A stretch of 64,000 bases of DNA from Starkeya sp. ORNL1. GTDB taxonomy: Bacteria > Pseudomonadota > Alphaproteobacteria > Rhizobiales > Xanthobacteraceae. Shown here piece after piece: positions 1 through 10,876 of this stretch. The position numbers and the translations under genes are program-made. Where the stretch lies: contig NZ_CP048834.1 of the NCBI RefSeq assembly GCF_012971745.1, positions 4,526,001 to 4,590,000 on the forward strand. Direction: 5' to 3'. Within the stretch, counting starts at the first letter, position 1. Every line of letters starts with the position of its first letter. The notes below the pieces were generated by a model. The model saw nothing but the letters and a program-made list of their open reading frames with translations. It did not search any database and had not been told where the DNA came from.

Positions 1-360
1 GCCGGCTGGGGAGCCGGCCCGAGATTTCAATCGGGGGATTGAACCTACGCGGAACGATAGGCCGGCCCACTCAACGCCACGGGGGGCTGGGGGGCTGGGA
101 AACCGGAGCGCTTCGCGGACCGGCCCAACGCTATGGTGTGAAAATGGCCTTGCGCGTTGGCGTTGCAAGGGCCGAAATCGGGCGACTTCATGATTTCGGT
201 TGACGAGCGCGTGAGCTTACCGCGCGAATTCGCCGCCCTTTTACCCCGCTACGGCATATCACCCCGAATTGGTCAACAATGCCGCTTGAAGCCGGCCGGC
301 CCGAGGACGATCATGACGGGTGAATGACGGCCCGTACCGGGCGCGACTAGGGAGGGGCCA
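1..360. other. Left-edge non-coding stretch
   Basis: I see no convincing gene here. The first 18 bases form a GCCGGC-N6-GCCGGC inverted repeat, and G-rich runs follow around 79-100. A strong Shine-Dalgarno-like GGGAGGGG lies just before position 361 and belongs to the next gene. The minus-strand open frame that crosses this region is the shadow of the DUF2794 gene. Confidence 0.5.
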
Positions 361-777
361 TTGGCCGATATCGAACCCATAGCGTTTCACGCCGGGCGCC
401 GCGAGTGGCCGGCGGAGCGGCCGCCCGAGAGACAGGTTGCGGACAGGCCCGCCACAGACAAGCCGGCCAGCGAGAAGATCCCCTGCGTGACTTTCGACCG
501 CCGCGAACTCGACCGCATCCTTCACCTCTATGGACGCATGGTGGCGCTGGGCGAATGGCGCGACTACGCCATCGACTTCATGAAGGAGCGCGCGGTGTTC
601 TCCATCTTCCGCCGCTCCACCGAGGTGCCGATCTACCGCATCGAGAAGGATCCGCGGCTCGCCCGCAAGCAGGGCGCCTATACGGTTGTTACGCAGACCG
701 GCCTGATCCTGAAGCGCGGTCACGACCTCGCCCGGGTCATCGCGGTACTGGACAAGCCGGTACGGGCGGTGGGTTAG
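361..777 (+). CDS. DUF2794 domain-containing protein
   Basis: This 138-aa protein matches the DUF2794 family, small soluble proteins of unknown function that are nearly confined to Alphaproteobacteria. The conserved core runs from about residue 38 to the C-terminus, with the recognisable segments FDRRELDRILHLYG, GEWRDYAIDF and GLILKRGHDLARV. It starts at a TTG codon directly behind a good GGGAGGGG ribosome site, and no better start lies downstream before the domain. The first 35 residues are charged and proline-rich and look disordered. Nothing in the context reveals its role. It faces the GNAT gene across a hairpin at 787-810. Confidence 0.85.
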   Translation: MADIEPIAFHAGRREWPAERPPERQVADRPATDKPASEKIPCVTFDRRELDRILHLYGRMVALGEWRDYAIDFMKERAVFSIFRRSTEVPIYRIEKDPRLARKQGAYTVVTQTGLILKRGHDLARVIAVLDKPVRAVG

Positions 778-786
778 AGCCTGTTC

Positions 787-810
787 CGCAAAAGTTGGAG
801 AACTTTTGCG
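787..810. terminator. Hairpin between convergent genes, probable bidirectional terminator
   Basis: CGCAAAAGTT and AACTTTTGCG form a perfect 10-bp stem with a GGAG loop, ten bases after the DUF2794 stop and just before the stop of the convergent acetyltransferase. The A/T-rich lower stem would give a U-rich tract in either direction. Similar hairpins are widespread in rhizobial intergenic repeats, so it may also be a repeat copy. Confidence 0.55.
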
Positions 811-822
811 ATCAGGTCGCAT

Positions 823-1386
823 CTAGTCCGCGTCGCCCGGCGCGCGGATTGCCGCCTCGCCGAGCGGGCGCTGCATCAGCACGGTGTCGAGCCAGCGGCC
901 GTGCTTGAAGCCGACCGCCTCCAACGTCCCTACCAGACGAAAGCCAAGGGCGGCGTGCAGGCCGATGGAGGCTGCATTGGCGCTGTCGCCGATCACCGCC
1001 ACCATCTGGCGGAAGCCGCGACGCTCGGATTCATGCACGATCGCACTGAGCAGCGCCCGGCCGATACCGCGGCCTTGGGTTTCCGGCCGCACATAGACTG
1101 AATTCTCCACCGTCCAGCGATAGGCCGGCCGCGTCCGATAGGGGCCGGCATAGGCATAGCCGAGCACGCCTTGGCGCGGATCTTCGGCGACGAGATAGGG
1201 AAATCCGCCGGAGATGAGCCGCGCCATGCGGATGGCCATCTCAGCATCGTCCGGCGGCTCGGTCTCGAAAGAGGCGGTGCCGGTGCGCACCGCATCGGCG
1301 TACAGCGCGGCGATGGCGGGCATGTCCCCGGGCTCGACGGTGCGGATGACGGGGGCGGTGGGGATCAGGGGCGTGGGCTCGTTCAT
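823..1386 (-). CDS. GNAT family N-acetyltransferase (phosphinothricin/methionine sulfoximine acetyltransferase-like)
   Basis: This 187-aa GNAT enzyme would transfer acetyl from acetyl-CoA to a small amine. The acetyl-CoA-binding motif QGRGIG sits at residues 104-109, after the strand ENSVYVRPE. The N-terminal layout (IAALYADAVRTGTASFETEPP) and the YRTRPAYRWTVENSVYV segment are typical of the Pat/MddA subgroup, which acetylates phosphinothricin or methionine sulfoximine. I start it at the ATG at 1386 because the eight residues of the longer frame add nothing conserved. Exact substrate is inferred from family resemblance only. Confidence 0.85.
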   Translation of the reverse strand: MNEPTPLIPTAPVIRTVEPGDMPAIAALYADAVRTGTASFETEPPDDAEMAIRMARLISGGFPYLVAEDPRQGVLGYAYAGPYRTRPAYRWTVENSVYVRPETQGRGIGRALLSAIVHESERRGFRQMVAVIGDSANAASIGLHAALGFRLVGTLEAVGFKHGRWLDTVLMQRPLGEAAIRAPGDAD

Positions 1387-1445
1387 GACGGTTCTATAAG
1401 GGAAGCCCATCGGGCGCCAAAGCGGAGGATCAGATCTCCCGCCGG

Positions 1446-2360
1446 TCAGTGCGCCGATTTCTTCGAAACGCGCTCGATGAGCCTATCCAGCTGTGAAAGG
1501 AACAGCTTCAGGGTCGCGGAGGTATTCATTGTCTTGTAGCCGACCACGAGATCTATCGTCGGTGGGTGGCCACTTAGCGGCCGGCTTATGACAGACCAGG
1601 GCAGGAAGTTCTGCGCATAGGCAGGCAGCAGCGCCACGCCGCGGGTGGAGGCAACGAGCGACATGGCCATCGCCAGATTATCGACCTCGTGTTCGGTTGC
1701 CATGCCGAGGTCCAGCCGCTCCAGATAGGCGTCGATGACCAGCCGCAAGGCGGGGGCGGTCTTCGATACATTGATGAAGGTCTCTCCCTTCAGCTCATGC
1801 GGATCGATGGCGGCCTGCCGCGCCAGGCGATGATCGCTCGGCAATATGACGACGAGCGGCTCGGTCGTGACCACCTTGAATTCCAGTTCGGGGAAGCGCG
1901 GCTCCGGCCGCATGAAAGCGAGGTCCAACTCGCCGTCCTTCAGGGCGTCGGCGAGGTCGGGCGAATACCGGCTGGCAATGGTGACCTCCATATTCGGCAG
2001 TTCGTCCCGGAGGATGCGCATCGCTTCCGGCAGCCAGTCCATCTCCTGGCCAGTGAGGAAGCCGAGGGCGAAAGTCGGCTTGGCCGGCCTCGCGATCCGC
2101 CGCGCCGCTTCCTTGCCGGCATCGACCTGGGCAAGCGCCAGGCGCGCGTGATCGAGGAAGACGCGGCCGGCGGCGGTGAGCTCGACGCCGCGGGCATGGC
2201 GGAGCAGAAGCGGGGCGCCGACCTCGTATTCCAGATCCCGTATCTGGCGGCTCAGCGAGGGTTGGGCGGTGTGCAGGCGCCGCTCCGCCGCGGTGGTCAG
2301 GCTGCCCTCCTCGGCGACGGCGATGAAGTAGCGAAGGTGTCTGAGTTCCATCCCGGCCAT
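1446..2360 (-). CDS. LysR family transcriptional regulator
   Basis: A 304-aa LysR-type regulator. The N-terminal winged helix-turn-helix is clear (LRHLRYFIAVAEEGSLTTAA, then TAQPSLSRQIRDLE), and the remainder is a periplasmic-binding-fold effector domain (FALGFLTGQEMDWLPEAM, DLAFMRPEP, GVALLPAYA). The longer open frame has about 70 non-homologous residues upstream, so I start at the ATG at 2360. The next ATG (2351, MELRHLRYF) is also possible. It is divergent from the SDR gene at 2515 with about 150 bp between them, the usual arrangement for a LysR protein and its target. Confidence 0.85.
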   Translation of the reverse strand: MAGMELRHLRYFIAVAEEGSLTTAAERRLHTAQPSLSRQIRDLEYEVGAPLLLRHARGVELTAAGRVFLDHARLALAQVDAGKEAARRIARPAKPTFALGFLTGQEMDWLPEAMRILRDELPNMEVTIASRYSPDLADALKDGELDLAFMRPEPRFPELEFKVVTTEPLVVILPSDHRLARQAAIDPHELKGETFINVSKTAPALRLVIDAYLERLDLGMATEHEVDNLAMAMSLVASTRGVALLPAYAQNFLPWSVISRPLSGHPPTIDLVVGYKTMNTSATLKLFLSQLDRLIERVSKKSAH

Positions 2361-2514
2361 GCCTGCGAGATATGACTGGCAACTTACAAAGTCTTTTTCG
2401 GCCGAGCCATGGAAATCTAGGTTACGGGCCAACCGGAAGGCAATTCGTTGGCGGGCTCGGCCTGCAGACTGAGCGCGATCCGGGTGGTTGCCATATACTG
2501 GAGGACTGGCTGTC

Positions 2515-3261
2515 ATGGAAAAGCTTCTGGGAAAGACCGCTCTCGTCACCGGCGCCTCTCGCGGCATGGGTCGCGCCAGCGTCCTGGCTCTTGCGGAGGC
2601 CGGAGCGCAGGTGCTGGTCCATTATGGCAACAGCGCAACCGAGGCTGAGGCCGTCGTCGCGCAGATCCGCAGCCAAGGCGGGCGTGCCGATGCGTTGATG
2701 GCCAATCTCGCCGCGCCGGACGGTCCCCATCAGCTGGCACGGCAGGTTCGCGCCATCGTCGGCGATCGGCTCGACATACTTGTCGCCAATGCCGGCATAT
2801 CCAGGAACGCAACCATCGAGGAGACCACGGTCGAGGATTTCGACGCGCTGTTCGCCGTCAATGTCCGCGCACCCTTCTTCCTGGTGCAGCAATTGCTGCC
2901 GATCATGAGCCACGGCAGCAGCATCATCATGGTGTCGTCGCTGGCCGCTCATGCCGCCGTCGGCACGCTGCCGGCCTATTCGGCGACGAAGGGCGCGGTG
3001 GACACGCTGGTCAAGCACTTCGCGTCAGCGCTCGGCGCCCGCGGCATCCGCGTCAACGCCATAGCGCCCGGCGTCATAAATACCGACATGTCGAGCTTCG
3101 CCAAGACCGAGGAGGGGCGTGGCTATGTGCTCGGCATGCAGGCCTTGCAGCGCATCGGCGAGGCCGATGATGTCGGACCGGTCGCTGTCTTCCTCGCGTC
3201 CGAGGATGCACGCTGGATCACCGGCGACACGCTGCGGGTCGATGGCGGGTCGAAGCTGTAA
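2515..3261 (+). CDS. SDR family oxidoreductase (3-oxoacyl-ACP reductase-like)
   Basis: A 248-aa classical short-chain dehydrogenase/reductase. The NAD(P)-binding TGASRGMG motif is at residues 12-19, NAG follows the fourth strand, and the catalytic Tyr and Lys are in the YSATKG motif. The C-terminal DGGSKL is typical of FabG-like members. I start at the ATG at 2515, because the nine residues upstream in frame precede the normal first beta strand. It is probably controlled by the divergent LysR regulator. Substrate unknown: FabG-like enzymes with a private regulator usually reduce a catabolic ketone or aldehyde rather than serve fatty acid synthesis. Confidence 0.85.
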   Translation: MEKLLGKTALVTGASRGMGRASVLALAEAGAQVLVHYGNSATEAEAVVAQIRSQGGRADALMANLAAPDGPHQLARQVRAIVGDRLDILVANAGISRNATIEETTVEDFDALFAVNVRAPFFLVQQLLPIMSHGSSIIMVSSLAAHAAVGTLPAYSATKGAVDTLVKHFASALGARGIRVNAIAPGVINTDMSSFAKTEEGRGYVLGMQALQRIGEADDVGPVAVFLASEDARWITGDTLRVDGGSKL

Positions 3262-3372
3262 GCGCATCTGGCCCGGCTAAGCCAAAGGGCTGATGCGACC
3301 ACCGGCGAATTCTTGACCGTGCACCGGGCACACGCGCTAGGATCGCGCCAGCTGATGACGAGGGCAGGTCGG

Positions 3373-4551
3373 ATGCAAGTCGCACGCACGCATGGATCGG
3401 GCCTGAACTCAATCGGCATGCGTCTCGGCGCGGCCCTGTTGCTGATGGCCGGCGCCGCGCCGGTGCTGTCGCCAGCGGTAGCGCAGAACGCGCCGCCGCC
3501 GGCCGTGACCGTCGCCAAGCCGTTGATGAAGGATGTCGTCGAGGTCGATGACTTCATCGGCCGCTTCGAGGCGGTGGACCAGATCGACATCCGCGCCCGC
3601 GTCTCAGGCTATGTCGACAAGATCCATTTCACCGACGGCGCGATCGTGAAGGCGGGTGATCTGCTGTTCACCATCGACCAGCGTCCCTACCAGACGGCGC
3701 TCGACGAGGCCGAAGCGAGCCTGGAATCCGCCAAGGCAAGGCTCGACTTCGCCACTGCCGATTTCGAGCGGGCGAAGAATCTTCGCCCGACCGGCTACAT
3801 CGCGCTGCAGAATTTCGACGAGCGCGCCCAGACGCTGGCCACCGCCAAGGCCGATGTCAGCCGCGCCATGTCGACGCTGAGCCGCATGCAGCTCGACATA
3901 CAGTTCACCGAGATCCGCGCTCCGATCTCAGGCCGCATGTCGCGGCGCTATGTATCGATCGGCAATCTGGTGACGGCAAACGACACGATCCTCACCAACA
4001 TCGTGTCGGTGGACCCGATCTACTTCAATTTCGACGTCGATGAGCGGTCCTATCTCGAATACCAGAAGGTCACCGCCGGCGCGCTCAACGTGTCGCGCGA
4101 GGATCGGCTCAATGAGGTGCTGGTCGCAACCTCCGACGAGACCGAGCCGACGCACAAGGGGCGCATCGACTTCACCGATAATCGCCTCGACAATGCCAGC
4201 GGAACGCTGCGTGCCCGCGCGGTGCTGGACAACAAGGACCTGTCCTTGAAGCCGGGCCAGTTCGGCCGCATCAGCATCCTCGCTTCGGACAAGTACCAGG
4301 GTGTGCTGGTGCCGGAGGAGGCGCTCGGCACCGACCAGGACAGCCGCGTCGTCTTCATCGTCGGACCGGACAATGTCATCAGCCAGCGAAAGGTGCGGGT
4401 CGGTCCGCGCCGCGACGGCTACCGCATCATCCGCGAGGGGCTGAAAGGCGACGAACTCATCGTCGTCAACGGGCTGGCGAAGGTGCGGCCCGGCACCAAG
4501 ATCGAGCCGAAGCTGACCACGCTGCCTGCCGTCGCCGCTGCGCCGAACTGA
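3373..4551 (+). CDS. Efflux RND transporter periplasmic adaptor subunit
   Basis: A 392-aa membrane-fusion protein (HlyD/AcrA/MexE type) linking the inner-membrane pump to an outer-membrane channel. A signal peptide with a hydrophobic core (RLGAALLLMAGAAPVL) ends near AVAQ. It is followed by the lipoyl half-motif (ARVSGYVDKIHFTDGAIVKAG), an alpha-helical hairpin, the second lipoyl half (TEIRAPISGRMSRR) and beta-barrel/membrane-proximal domains. No lipobox cysteine is seen, unlike AcrA. I chose the ATG at 3373 because GAGGGCAGG lies just upstream. The pump gene begins 9 bases after the stop, so they are one operon. Confidence 0.92.
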   Translation: MQVARTHGSGLNSIGMRLGAALLLMAGAAPVLSPAVAQNAPPPAVTVAKPLMKDVVEVDDFIGRFEAVDQIDIRARVSGYVDKIHFTDGAIVKAGDLLFTIDQRPYQTALDEAEASLESAKARLDFATADFERAKNLRPTGYIALQNFDERAQTLATAKADVSRAMSTLSRMQLDIQFTEIRAPISGRMSRRYVSIGNLVTANDTILTNIVSVDPIYFNFDVDERSYLEYQKVTAGALNVSREDRLNEVLVATSDETEPTHKGRIDFTDNRLDNASGTLRARAVLDNKDLSLKPGQFGRISILASDKYQGVLVPEEALGTDQDSRVVFIVGPDNVISQRKVRVGPRRDGYRIIREGLKGDELIVVNGLAKVRPGTKIEPKLTTLPAVAAAPN

Positions 4552-4560
4552 GGGAAGACC

Positions 4561-7500
4561 ATGCGCTTCTCTCATTTCTTCATCGACCGGCCGATCTTCG
4601 CCGCGGTGATCGCGATCGTCATCTCGCTGGTCGGCTTCATTGCCTATCTCGGCCTGCCGGTGGCGCAATATCCGGAGATCGTGCCGCCCACCATCGTGGT
4701 GCGGGCCTCCTATCCCGGCGCCAATGCCGAGACCGTCGCGGCCACGGTGGCGACGCCGCTGGAGCAGCAGATCAACGGCGTCGAGAACATGCTCTACATG
4801 TCCTCCTACGCCACCAGCGACGGCAACATGTCGCTGACCATCACCTTCAAGCTCGGCACCGACCTCGACCAAGCGCAGGTGCTGGTCCAGAACCGGGTCG
4901 CGATCGCCCAGCCACGCCTGCCGGAGGAGGTGAGCCGCCTTGGCGTGACCACGCTCAAATCGTCGCCCGATTTGATGATGGTCATCCATATGTTCTCGCC
5001 GGACGACACCTACGACCAGCTCTATGTGTCGAACTATGCGCGCAACAATATCCGCGACGACCTGCTGCGGCTTGAGGGCGTCGGCGATCTCACCATTTTC
5101 GGCGAGCGGCAGTACAGCATCCGCGTCTGGCTCGATCCCGACAAGCTGGCGACGCTGGGCCTGACCTCGTCCGACGTGGTCAAGGCGATCCAGGCGCAGA
5201 ACGTCCAGGTGTCGAGCGGTGCTTTGGGCCAGGAGCCGATCAGCTCGGACGCCGCCTTCCAGATCACGGTGAACACGCAAGGGCGGTTCCAGGACGCGGC
5301 ACAATTCCGCCGCGTCATCGTCCGCTCCACCGAGGACGGCAAGCTGACGCGCCTCGGCGACGTCGCCCGTGTCGAGCTCGGCGCGCAGGACTACGTCACC
5401 AATTCCTATCTGGACGGCAAGCCGGCGGTGGCGATGGTCATCTTCCAGCGACCGAACACCAATGCGCTGGCCACGGCCGCCGAGATCATCGCCAAGATGG
5501 AGGAGCTGAAGCAGGCCTTCCCGCAGGGGCTCCAGTACACCATCGTCTATAATCCGACGCGGTTCATCGCGGAGTCGGTGAATGCCGTCTATCACACACT
5601 CGGCGAGGCGGTGCTGCTCGTCGTGCTGGTCATTCTGGTGTTCCTGCAGAGCTGGCGCTCGGCGCTGATCCCGATCATCGCCATCCCGGTCTCGCTGATC
5701 GGCACCTGCGCGGTGATGGCGGTGTTCGGCTTCTCGCTCAACACGCTGACGCTGTTCGGCATGGTGCTGGCGATCGGCATCGTAGTCGACGACGCCATCG
5801 TCGTGGTCGAGAATGTCGAGCGCAATATCAGCCTCGGCATGTCGCCGCGCGATGCGGCGCACGAGACCATGGACCAGGTCGGCACCGCGGTCATCGCCAT
5901 CGCACTGGTGCTGGGCGCGGTATTCGTGCCGACGGCGTTCATCCCGGGCATTTCCGGGCAGTTCTACCGCCAGTTCGCGCTGACCATCGCGGTCTCGACC
6001 TTCATTTCCGCTTTCATCTCGCTGACGCTGTCGCCGGCGCTCGCCGCGATACTGCTCAGGCCGCATAATCACGACAAGGTCGGCAATGCGCTCACCCGTT
6101 TCGGCGGACGGCTGGCGGGCGGCTTCAATCGCGGCTTTGATCGCATGGCGCACGGCTATGCGCGCAGCGTCGACGTCGTGGTGCGGCGCAAATTCATCAT
6201 GCTGCCGATCTATGCCGGCCTGCTGGCGGCGACGGTGTGGGTAGTGGGGGCGGTGCCGCGCGGCTTCATCCCGACGCTCGACCAGGGCTATGCCATCATC
6301 GTCGTGCAATTGCCGGACGGTGCCTCGCTCTCGCGCACCGACCGGGTGACGCGGCGGGTCTCGGATATCGCGCGAGCGACGCCCGGTGCTGCCCACGCCG
6401 TGGCCTTTGCCGGCTTCTCGGCGGCGACCTTCACCAATGCGACCAATTCCGCGGCGGTGTTCGTGCCGTTCCAGCCGTTCGAGGAGCGGGTGAAGGAAGG
6501 GCTGAGCGCCGACAAGATCATCAAGGACCTGTTTGTCCGCATGCAGGCGGTGGAGGAGGCGTTCATCATCGCCATTCCGCCGCCGCCGGTACGCGGCATC
6601 GGCAATTCCGGCGGCTTCAAGATGCAGGTCCAGGAGCGGATCGGGCCGGACGTGCGCCGCGTCCTCGCCGCCACGTTCGAGCTGATGGGCAAGGCCCGGC
6701 AGAATCCGAAGCTGGCCGGCGTCTTCACCACCTTCTCGGCGAACTCGCCGCAGATCTTCCTGAACATCGACCGGCAGAAGGCCGAAACACTCAACGTGCC
6801 GATCAGCAGCATCTTCGACACGCTGCAGCAGAATCTCGGCACCGCCTATGTGAATGATTTCAATGCGTTCGGCCGCGTCTACCAGGTGCGGGCGCAGGCC
6901 GACCAGCACTTCCGCCAGGATATCCGCCAGATCGCCAATCTCCGGGTGCGCGCGGCGAACGGCGCGCTGGTGCCACTCGGCACGCTGGTCGATGTCCGCG
7001 AAGTCTCGGGGCCGGACCTGATCCAGCGCTACAACATGTACACCTCGGTGCCGCTGCAGGGCGGTGCGGCGCCGGGCGTCTCCTCGGGCGAGGCGCTCGA
7101 TATCATGACCCAGCTCGCCGGCGAGACGCTGCCGCAGGGCTCGACCTTCGAATGGACCGAACTCGCCTACCAGGAGCGGGCGACCGGCAACACCGCGATC
7201 TTCATCTTCGCGCTGTCGGTGCTGTTCGTGTTCCTGGTGCTCGCCGCACAATATGAGAGCTGGTCGCTGCCGCTCGCCATCATCCTGATCGTGCCGATGG
7301 CGGTGCTCTCGGCGCTGCTCGGCGTCATGGCCCGAGGGCAGGACAACAACATCCTGACCCAGATCGGCCTGATCGTGCTGGTCGGCCTCGCGGCCAAGAA
7401 CGCTATCCTGATCGTCGAATTCGCGCGCGAGGCCGAGGCGCGGGAGGGCCGGGATCCGATTTCCGCGGTGGTGGAAGCCTGCCGGCTGCGGCTGCGCCCG

Positions 7501-7740
7501 ATATTGATGACGGCGTTCGCCTTCATCCTCGGCGTCGTGCCGCTACTGATCGCCACCGGGCCGGGCGCCGAGATGCGCCAGGCGCTCGGCACCGCGGTGT
7601 TCTTCGGCATGCTCGGCGTCACCGTGTTCGGGCTGTTCCTGACGCCGGTCTTCTATGTCACGATCCGCGCACTGGTCGGCCCCGGCAAGAAGCAGGCGGC
7701 CCCGCCGCCGGCGGCGGGAACCGAGCCGACGCCGGTGTGA
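4561..7740 (+). CDS. Efflux RND transporter permease subunit (HAE-1, MexF/BepE-like)
   Basis: A full-length 1059-aa proton-driven multidrug efflux pump of the inner membrane. It has the standard RND plan: TM1 (FIDRPIFAAVIAIVISLVG), a large periplasmic loop, TM2-6, a second loop, and TM8-12. Proton-relay aspartates are at residues 410-411 (GIVVDDAIVVVENVE), and the matching lysine is in GLAAKNAILIVEFA. The N-terminal sequence resembles MexF and BepE more than AcrB. No outer-membrane TolC-like gene lies nearby, so it must borrow one. Substrates cannot be read from the sequence. A long antisense frame covers the gene and is an artefact of GC-rich codon use. Confidence 0.95.
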   Translation: MRFSHFFIDRPIFAAVIAIVISLVGFIAYLGLPVAQYPEIVPPTIVVRASYPGANAETVAATVATPLEQQINGVENMLYMSSYATSDGNMSLTITFKLGTDLDQAQVLVQNRVAIAQPRLPEEVSRLGVTTLKSSPDLMMVIHMFSPDDTYDQLYVSNYARNNIRDDLLRLEGVGDLTIFGERQYSIRVWLDPDKLATLGLTSSDVVKAIQAQNVQVSSGALGQEPISSDAAFQITVNTQGRFQDAAQFRRVIVRSTEDGKLTRLGDVARVELGAQDYVTNSYLDGKPAVAMVIFQRPNTNALATAAEIIAKMEELKQAFPQGLQYTIVYNPTRFIAESVNAVYHTLGEAVLLVVLVILVFLQSWRSALIPIIAIPVSLIGTCAVMAVFGFSLNTLTLFGMVLAIGIVVDDAIVVVENVERNISLGMSPRDAAHETMDQVGTAVIAIALVLGAVFVPTAFIPGISGQFYRQFALTIAVSTFISAFISLTLSPALAAILLRPHNHDKVGNALTRFGGRLAGGFNRGFDRMAHGYARSVDVVVRRKFIMLPIYAGLLAATVWVVGAVPRGFIPTLDQGYAIIVVQLPDGASLSRTDRVTRRVSDIARATPGAAHAVAFAGFSAATFTNATNSAAVFVPFQPFEERVKEGLSADKIIKDLFVRMQAVEEAFIIAIPPPPVRGIGNSGGFKMQVQERIGPDVRRVLAATFELMGKARQNPKLAGVFTTFSANSPQIFLNIDRQKAETLNVPISSIFDTLQQNLGTAYVNDFNAFGRVYQVRAQADQHFRQDIRQIANLRVRAANGALVPLGTLVDVREVSGPDLIQRYNMYTSVPLQGGAAPGVSSGEALDIMTQLAGETLPQGSTFEWTELAYQERATGNTAIFIFALSVLFVFLVLAAQYESWSLPLAIILIVPMAVLSALLGVMARGQDNNILTQIGLIVLVGLAAKNAILIVEFAREAEAREGRDPISAVVEACRLRLRPILMTAFAFILGVVPLLIATGPGAEMRQALGTAVFFGMLGVTVFGLFLTPVFYVTIRALVGPGKKQAAPPPAAGTEPTPV

Positions 7741-7792
7741 GGGTCGCGCAGGCGACGGCTAACAATTCCAGCCGTGGGAAACGCCCCTTCCA

Positions 7793-7882
7793 CCCTCATG
7801 GCCCGACTTGACCCGGCCACCCAGACTTCGACCGGGTGCATGCGGATGGGCTGGATCCCCGGGGCAAGCCCGGGGATGAGGG
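7793..7882. repeat. Dispersed palindromic repeat, copy 1
   Basis: CCCTCATG...CTTGACCCGG at the left pairs with CCGGGGCAAGCCCGGGGATGAGGG at the right, enclosing a 40-base centre that again contains CCGGGTGCATGCGGATGG. The same unit recurs at 41336-41425, down to the flanking sequence before and after it (CCAC upstream, a GCCAACTGG/GACAATTGG tail downstream). It lies between convergent genes and probably also terminates transcription. Confidence 0.75.
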
Positions 7883-7915
7883 CCAACTGGGATTGCGGGT
7901 CGGCCGCAACGAGTC

Positions 7916-8947
7916 CTACATCTTGATCTGCAGCTTCACGTCGGTCGGGTGGGCCTCTTCGGCGCGCTCGAAGGCGGCGATGCTTTCATCGAAGGTGAAG
8001 GTGCCGGTGACCAGCGGCTTCAGGTCCACTTTGCCCGAGGCAATCATGGCGAGCGCGCGGTCGAAGACGTTGGCATAGCGGAACACGGTCTCGATGCGGA
8101 TCTCCTTGGCGGCGTAGGAGGACATGTCGAGCGCCACCGGCTCCACCGGCATGCCGATCACCACCAGCTTGCCGCCCGGCCGGATCACATCCGGCAGGCC
8201 CTCATAGGCCCTCGGCGACCCGCTGGCCTCGAACACGACATCCGCGCCCCAGTCATCGGTCTCGGCGAGCACGGCCTCGCGCAGCGATTTCTCCCGCACA
8301 TTCACCGCGGTGATGCCGGGATAGCGCGCGGCGATGGCAAGCTTTTCCGCCACAAGATCGGAGATGAAAACCCGCGAGCAGCCGCCAAGCAAGGCGGCGA
8401 GCGCGACCATGATGCCGATCGGCCCCGCGCCGGTGACGACGCCGATGTCGCCCGGCTTGATCTCCGCCTTCACCGCGGCCTGAACGCCGACCGCGAAGGG
8501 CTCGACCATGGCGGCTTCGGCGAATGAGACATTGTCCGGCAGCTTGAAGGTGAAGGCAGCGGGATGCACGACATAGGGCGTGAGGCAGCCATGGACCGGC
8601 GGCGTCGCCCAGAACACCACGCTCGGATCGACATTGTAGAGGCCGAGCTTGGAGGCGCGCGACGACAGGTCCGGAATGCCCGGCTCCATGCAGACGCGGT
8701 CGCCGACCTTGAGGTTGGTGACCTTGCTGCCGATCTCGGTGACGACGCCGGCGGCCTCATGGCCGAGCACCATCGGCGCATTGACGACGAAGGGGCCGAT
8801 GCGGCCATGGGTGTAGTAATGCACGTCGCTGCCGCAGACCCCGACGGTGTCGAGCTTGATCTTCACGTCGGTCGGCCCGACGTCGAGCGGCAGGTCGATT
8901 TCCCGCATGCTGAGCTGCTTGATGCGCTCGAGAACCAGGGCTTTCAT
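7916..8947 (-). CDS. MDR family polyol dehydrogenase (xylitol dehydrogenase-like)
   Basis: A 343-aa medium-chain dehydrogenase/reductase of the sorbitol/xylitol dehydrogenase branch, expected to oxidise a polyol to a ketose with NAD. Catalytic zinc ligands are visible as Cys in [10 protein letters not shown] and His-Glu in GHEAAGVV. The Rossmann motif is GAGPIG. The loop that normally carries four structural-zinc cysteines reads [21 protein letters not shown] and has none, as in rhizobial xylitol dehydrogenases. The start at 8947 (MKALVLE) follows GGAGACGACG. It ends the polyol operon, whose transport genes and second dehydrogenase lie upstream. Confidence 0.85.
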   Translation of the reverse strand: MKALVLERIKQLSMREIDLPLDVGPTDVKIKLDTVGVCGSDVHYYTHGRIGPFVVNAPMVLGHEAAGVVTEIGSKVTNLKVGDRVCMEPGIPDLSSRASKLGLYNVDPSVVFWATPPVHGCLTPYVVHPAAFTFKLPDNVSFAEAAMVEPFAVGVQAAVKAEIKPGDIGVVTGAGPIGIMVALAALLGGCSRVFISDLVAEKLAIAARYPGITAVNVREKSLREAVLAETDDWGADVVFEASGSPRAYEGLPDVIRPGGKLVVIGMPVEPVALDMSSYAAKEIRIETVFRYANVFDRALAMIASGKVDLKPLVTGTFTFDESIAAFERAEEAHPTDVKLQIKM

Positions 8948-8991
8948 CGTCGTCTCCTTCAGAGGCAAGCGCCGCGCGCGGCGGCGGCCGG

Positions 8992-9717
8992 CTAATTGAT
9001 GAGGAAGCCGCCATCGACCGGCATATCGATGCCGTTGACCATCGAGGCGTCGTCCGAGAGCAGAAAGGCGATCACCGCGGCGACCTCGTCAGGCTCGACG
9101 AAGCGCTGCATCGGGATGCGGGACAGCATCGGGCCGGACTTGGCGGGATCGCTCCAGGCCTTCACCGCCATCGGCGTCATCGTCACGACGGGGTGCACGC
9201 CGTTCACCCGGATGCCCTTGTGTCCCAGCTCGTTCGCCATCACCCGCGTCAGCCCGTCGAGCGCACCTTTCGAGGCGCAATAGGCGGCGTGGTTGGCGAA
9301 GCCGATGAAGGAGGCGATGCTCGATACATTGACGATGGCGCCGGGCAGGCCTTTGGCGATCCGGTCGCGGGCATATTCCTGCGACAGGATCAGCGGCGCG
9401 CGGCAGTTCACCGCCATATGCAGGTCGAAGGCCTCGACCGAGGTGTCGAGCACCGGCTGCATCTCGACGACGCCGGCGCAGTTCACCAGCAGGTCGACCG
9501 GCAAGGTCTCGCGGGCAGCCGCCCGGGTCTGCTCGGCGTCGGCGAGATCGACTTTGAGCGGGCGGCAGCCGAATTCCGCCGTGAGGGTCTCAAGGTCCTC
9601 GGCCGAGCGGCTGAGCGCGACGATGTCCGCGCCCTGCCGGCTCAGCAGTTTCACCGCGGCGCGGCCGATACCTTTGCCAGCACCGGTTATCAGGATCCGC
9701 TTGCCGTTGAACCGCAT
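8992..9717 (-). CDS. SDR family oxidoreductase (L-xylulose reductase/DCXR-like)
   Basis: A 241-aa classical SDR that strongly resembles dicarbonyl/L-xylulose reductase. The signatures [12 protein letters not shown] (cofactor site), [33 protein letters not shown] and the active-site [16 protein letters not shown], followed by [12 protein letters not shown], mirror the DCXR pattern closely. It would interconvert xylitol and L-xylulose or a related polyol/ketose pair using NAD(P). The ATG at 9717 (MRFNGKR) is preferred over the upstream in-frame codon. It sits 27 bases downstream of the ATPase gene and 44 bases upstream of the xylitol-dehydrogenase-like gene. Confidence 0.8.
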   Translation of the reverse strand: MRFNGKRILITGAGKGIGRAAVKLLSRQGADIVALSRSAEDLETLTAEFGCRPLKVDLADAEQTRAAARETLPVDLLVNCAGVVEMQPVLDTSVEAFDLHMAVNCRAPLILSQEYARDRIAKGLPGAIVNVSSIASFIGFANHAAYCASKGALDGLTRVMANELGHKGIRVNGVHPVVTMTPMAVKAWSDPAKSGPMLSRIPMQRFVEPDEVAAVIAFLLSDDASMVNGIDMPVDGGFLIN

Positions 9718-9744
9718 GCGATCACCTCTTGCGGCAAGGCGCAC

Positions 9745-10833
<1,089 letters not shown>

Positions 10834-10876
10834 CGGTCCTCGACCTCCGCGCCGGACCGTCTTGTCACAGCAATGT

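Noticed and set aside
1..60. tRNA-like T-loop sequence (minus-strand TAGGTTCAATCC)
   Set aside because: No pairing stems for a T arm or acceptor arm can be formed around it, so it is a chance match.
3928..7251. 1107-codon open frame on the minus strand
   Set aside because: It is antisense to the adaptor and RND pump, has an Arg/His/Asp-rich composition typical of GC-rich shadow frames and shows no domain. The plus-strand genes are unambiguous.
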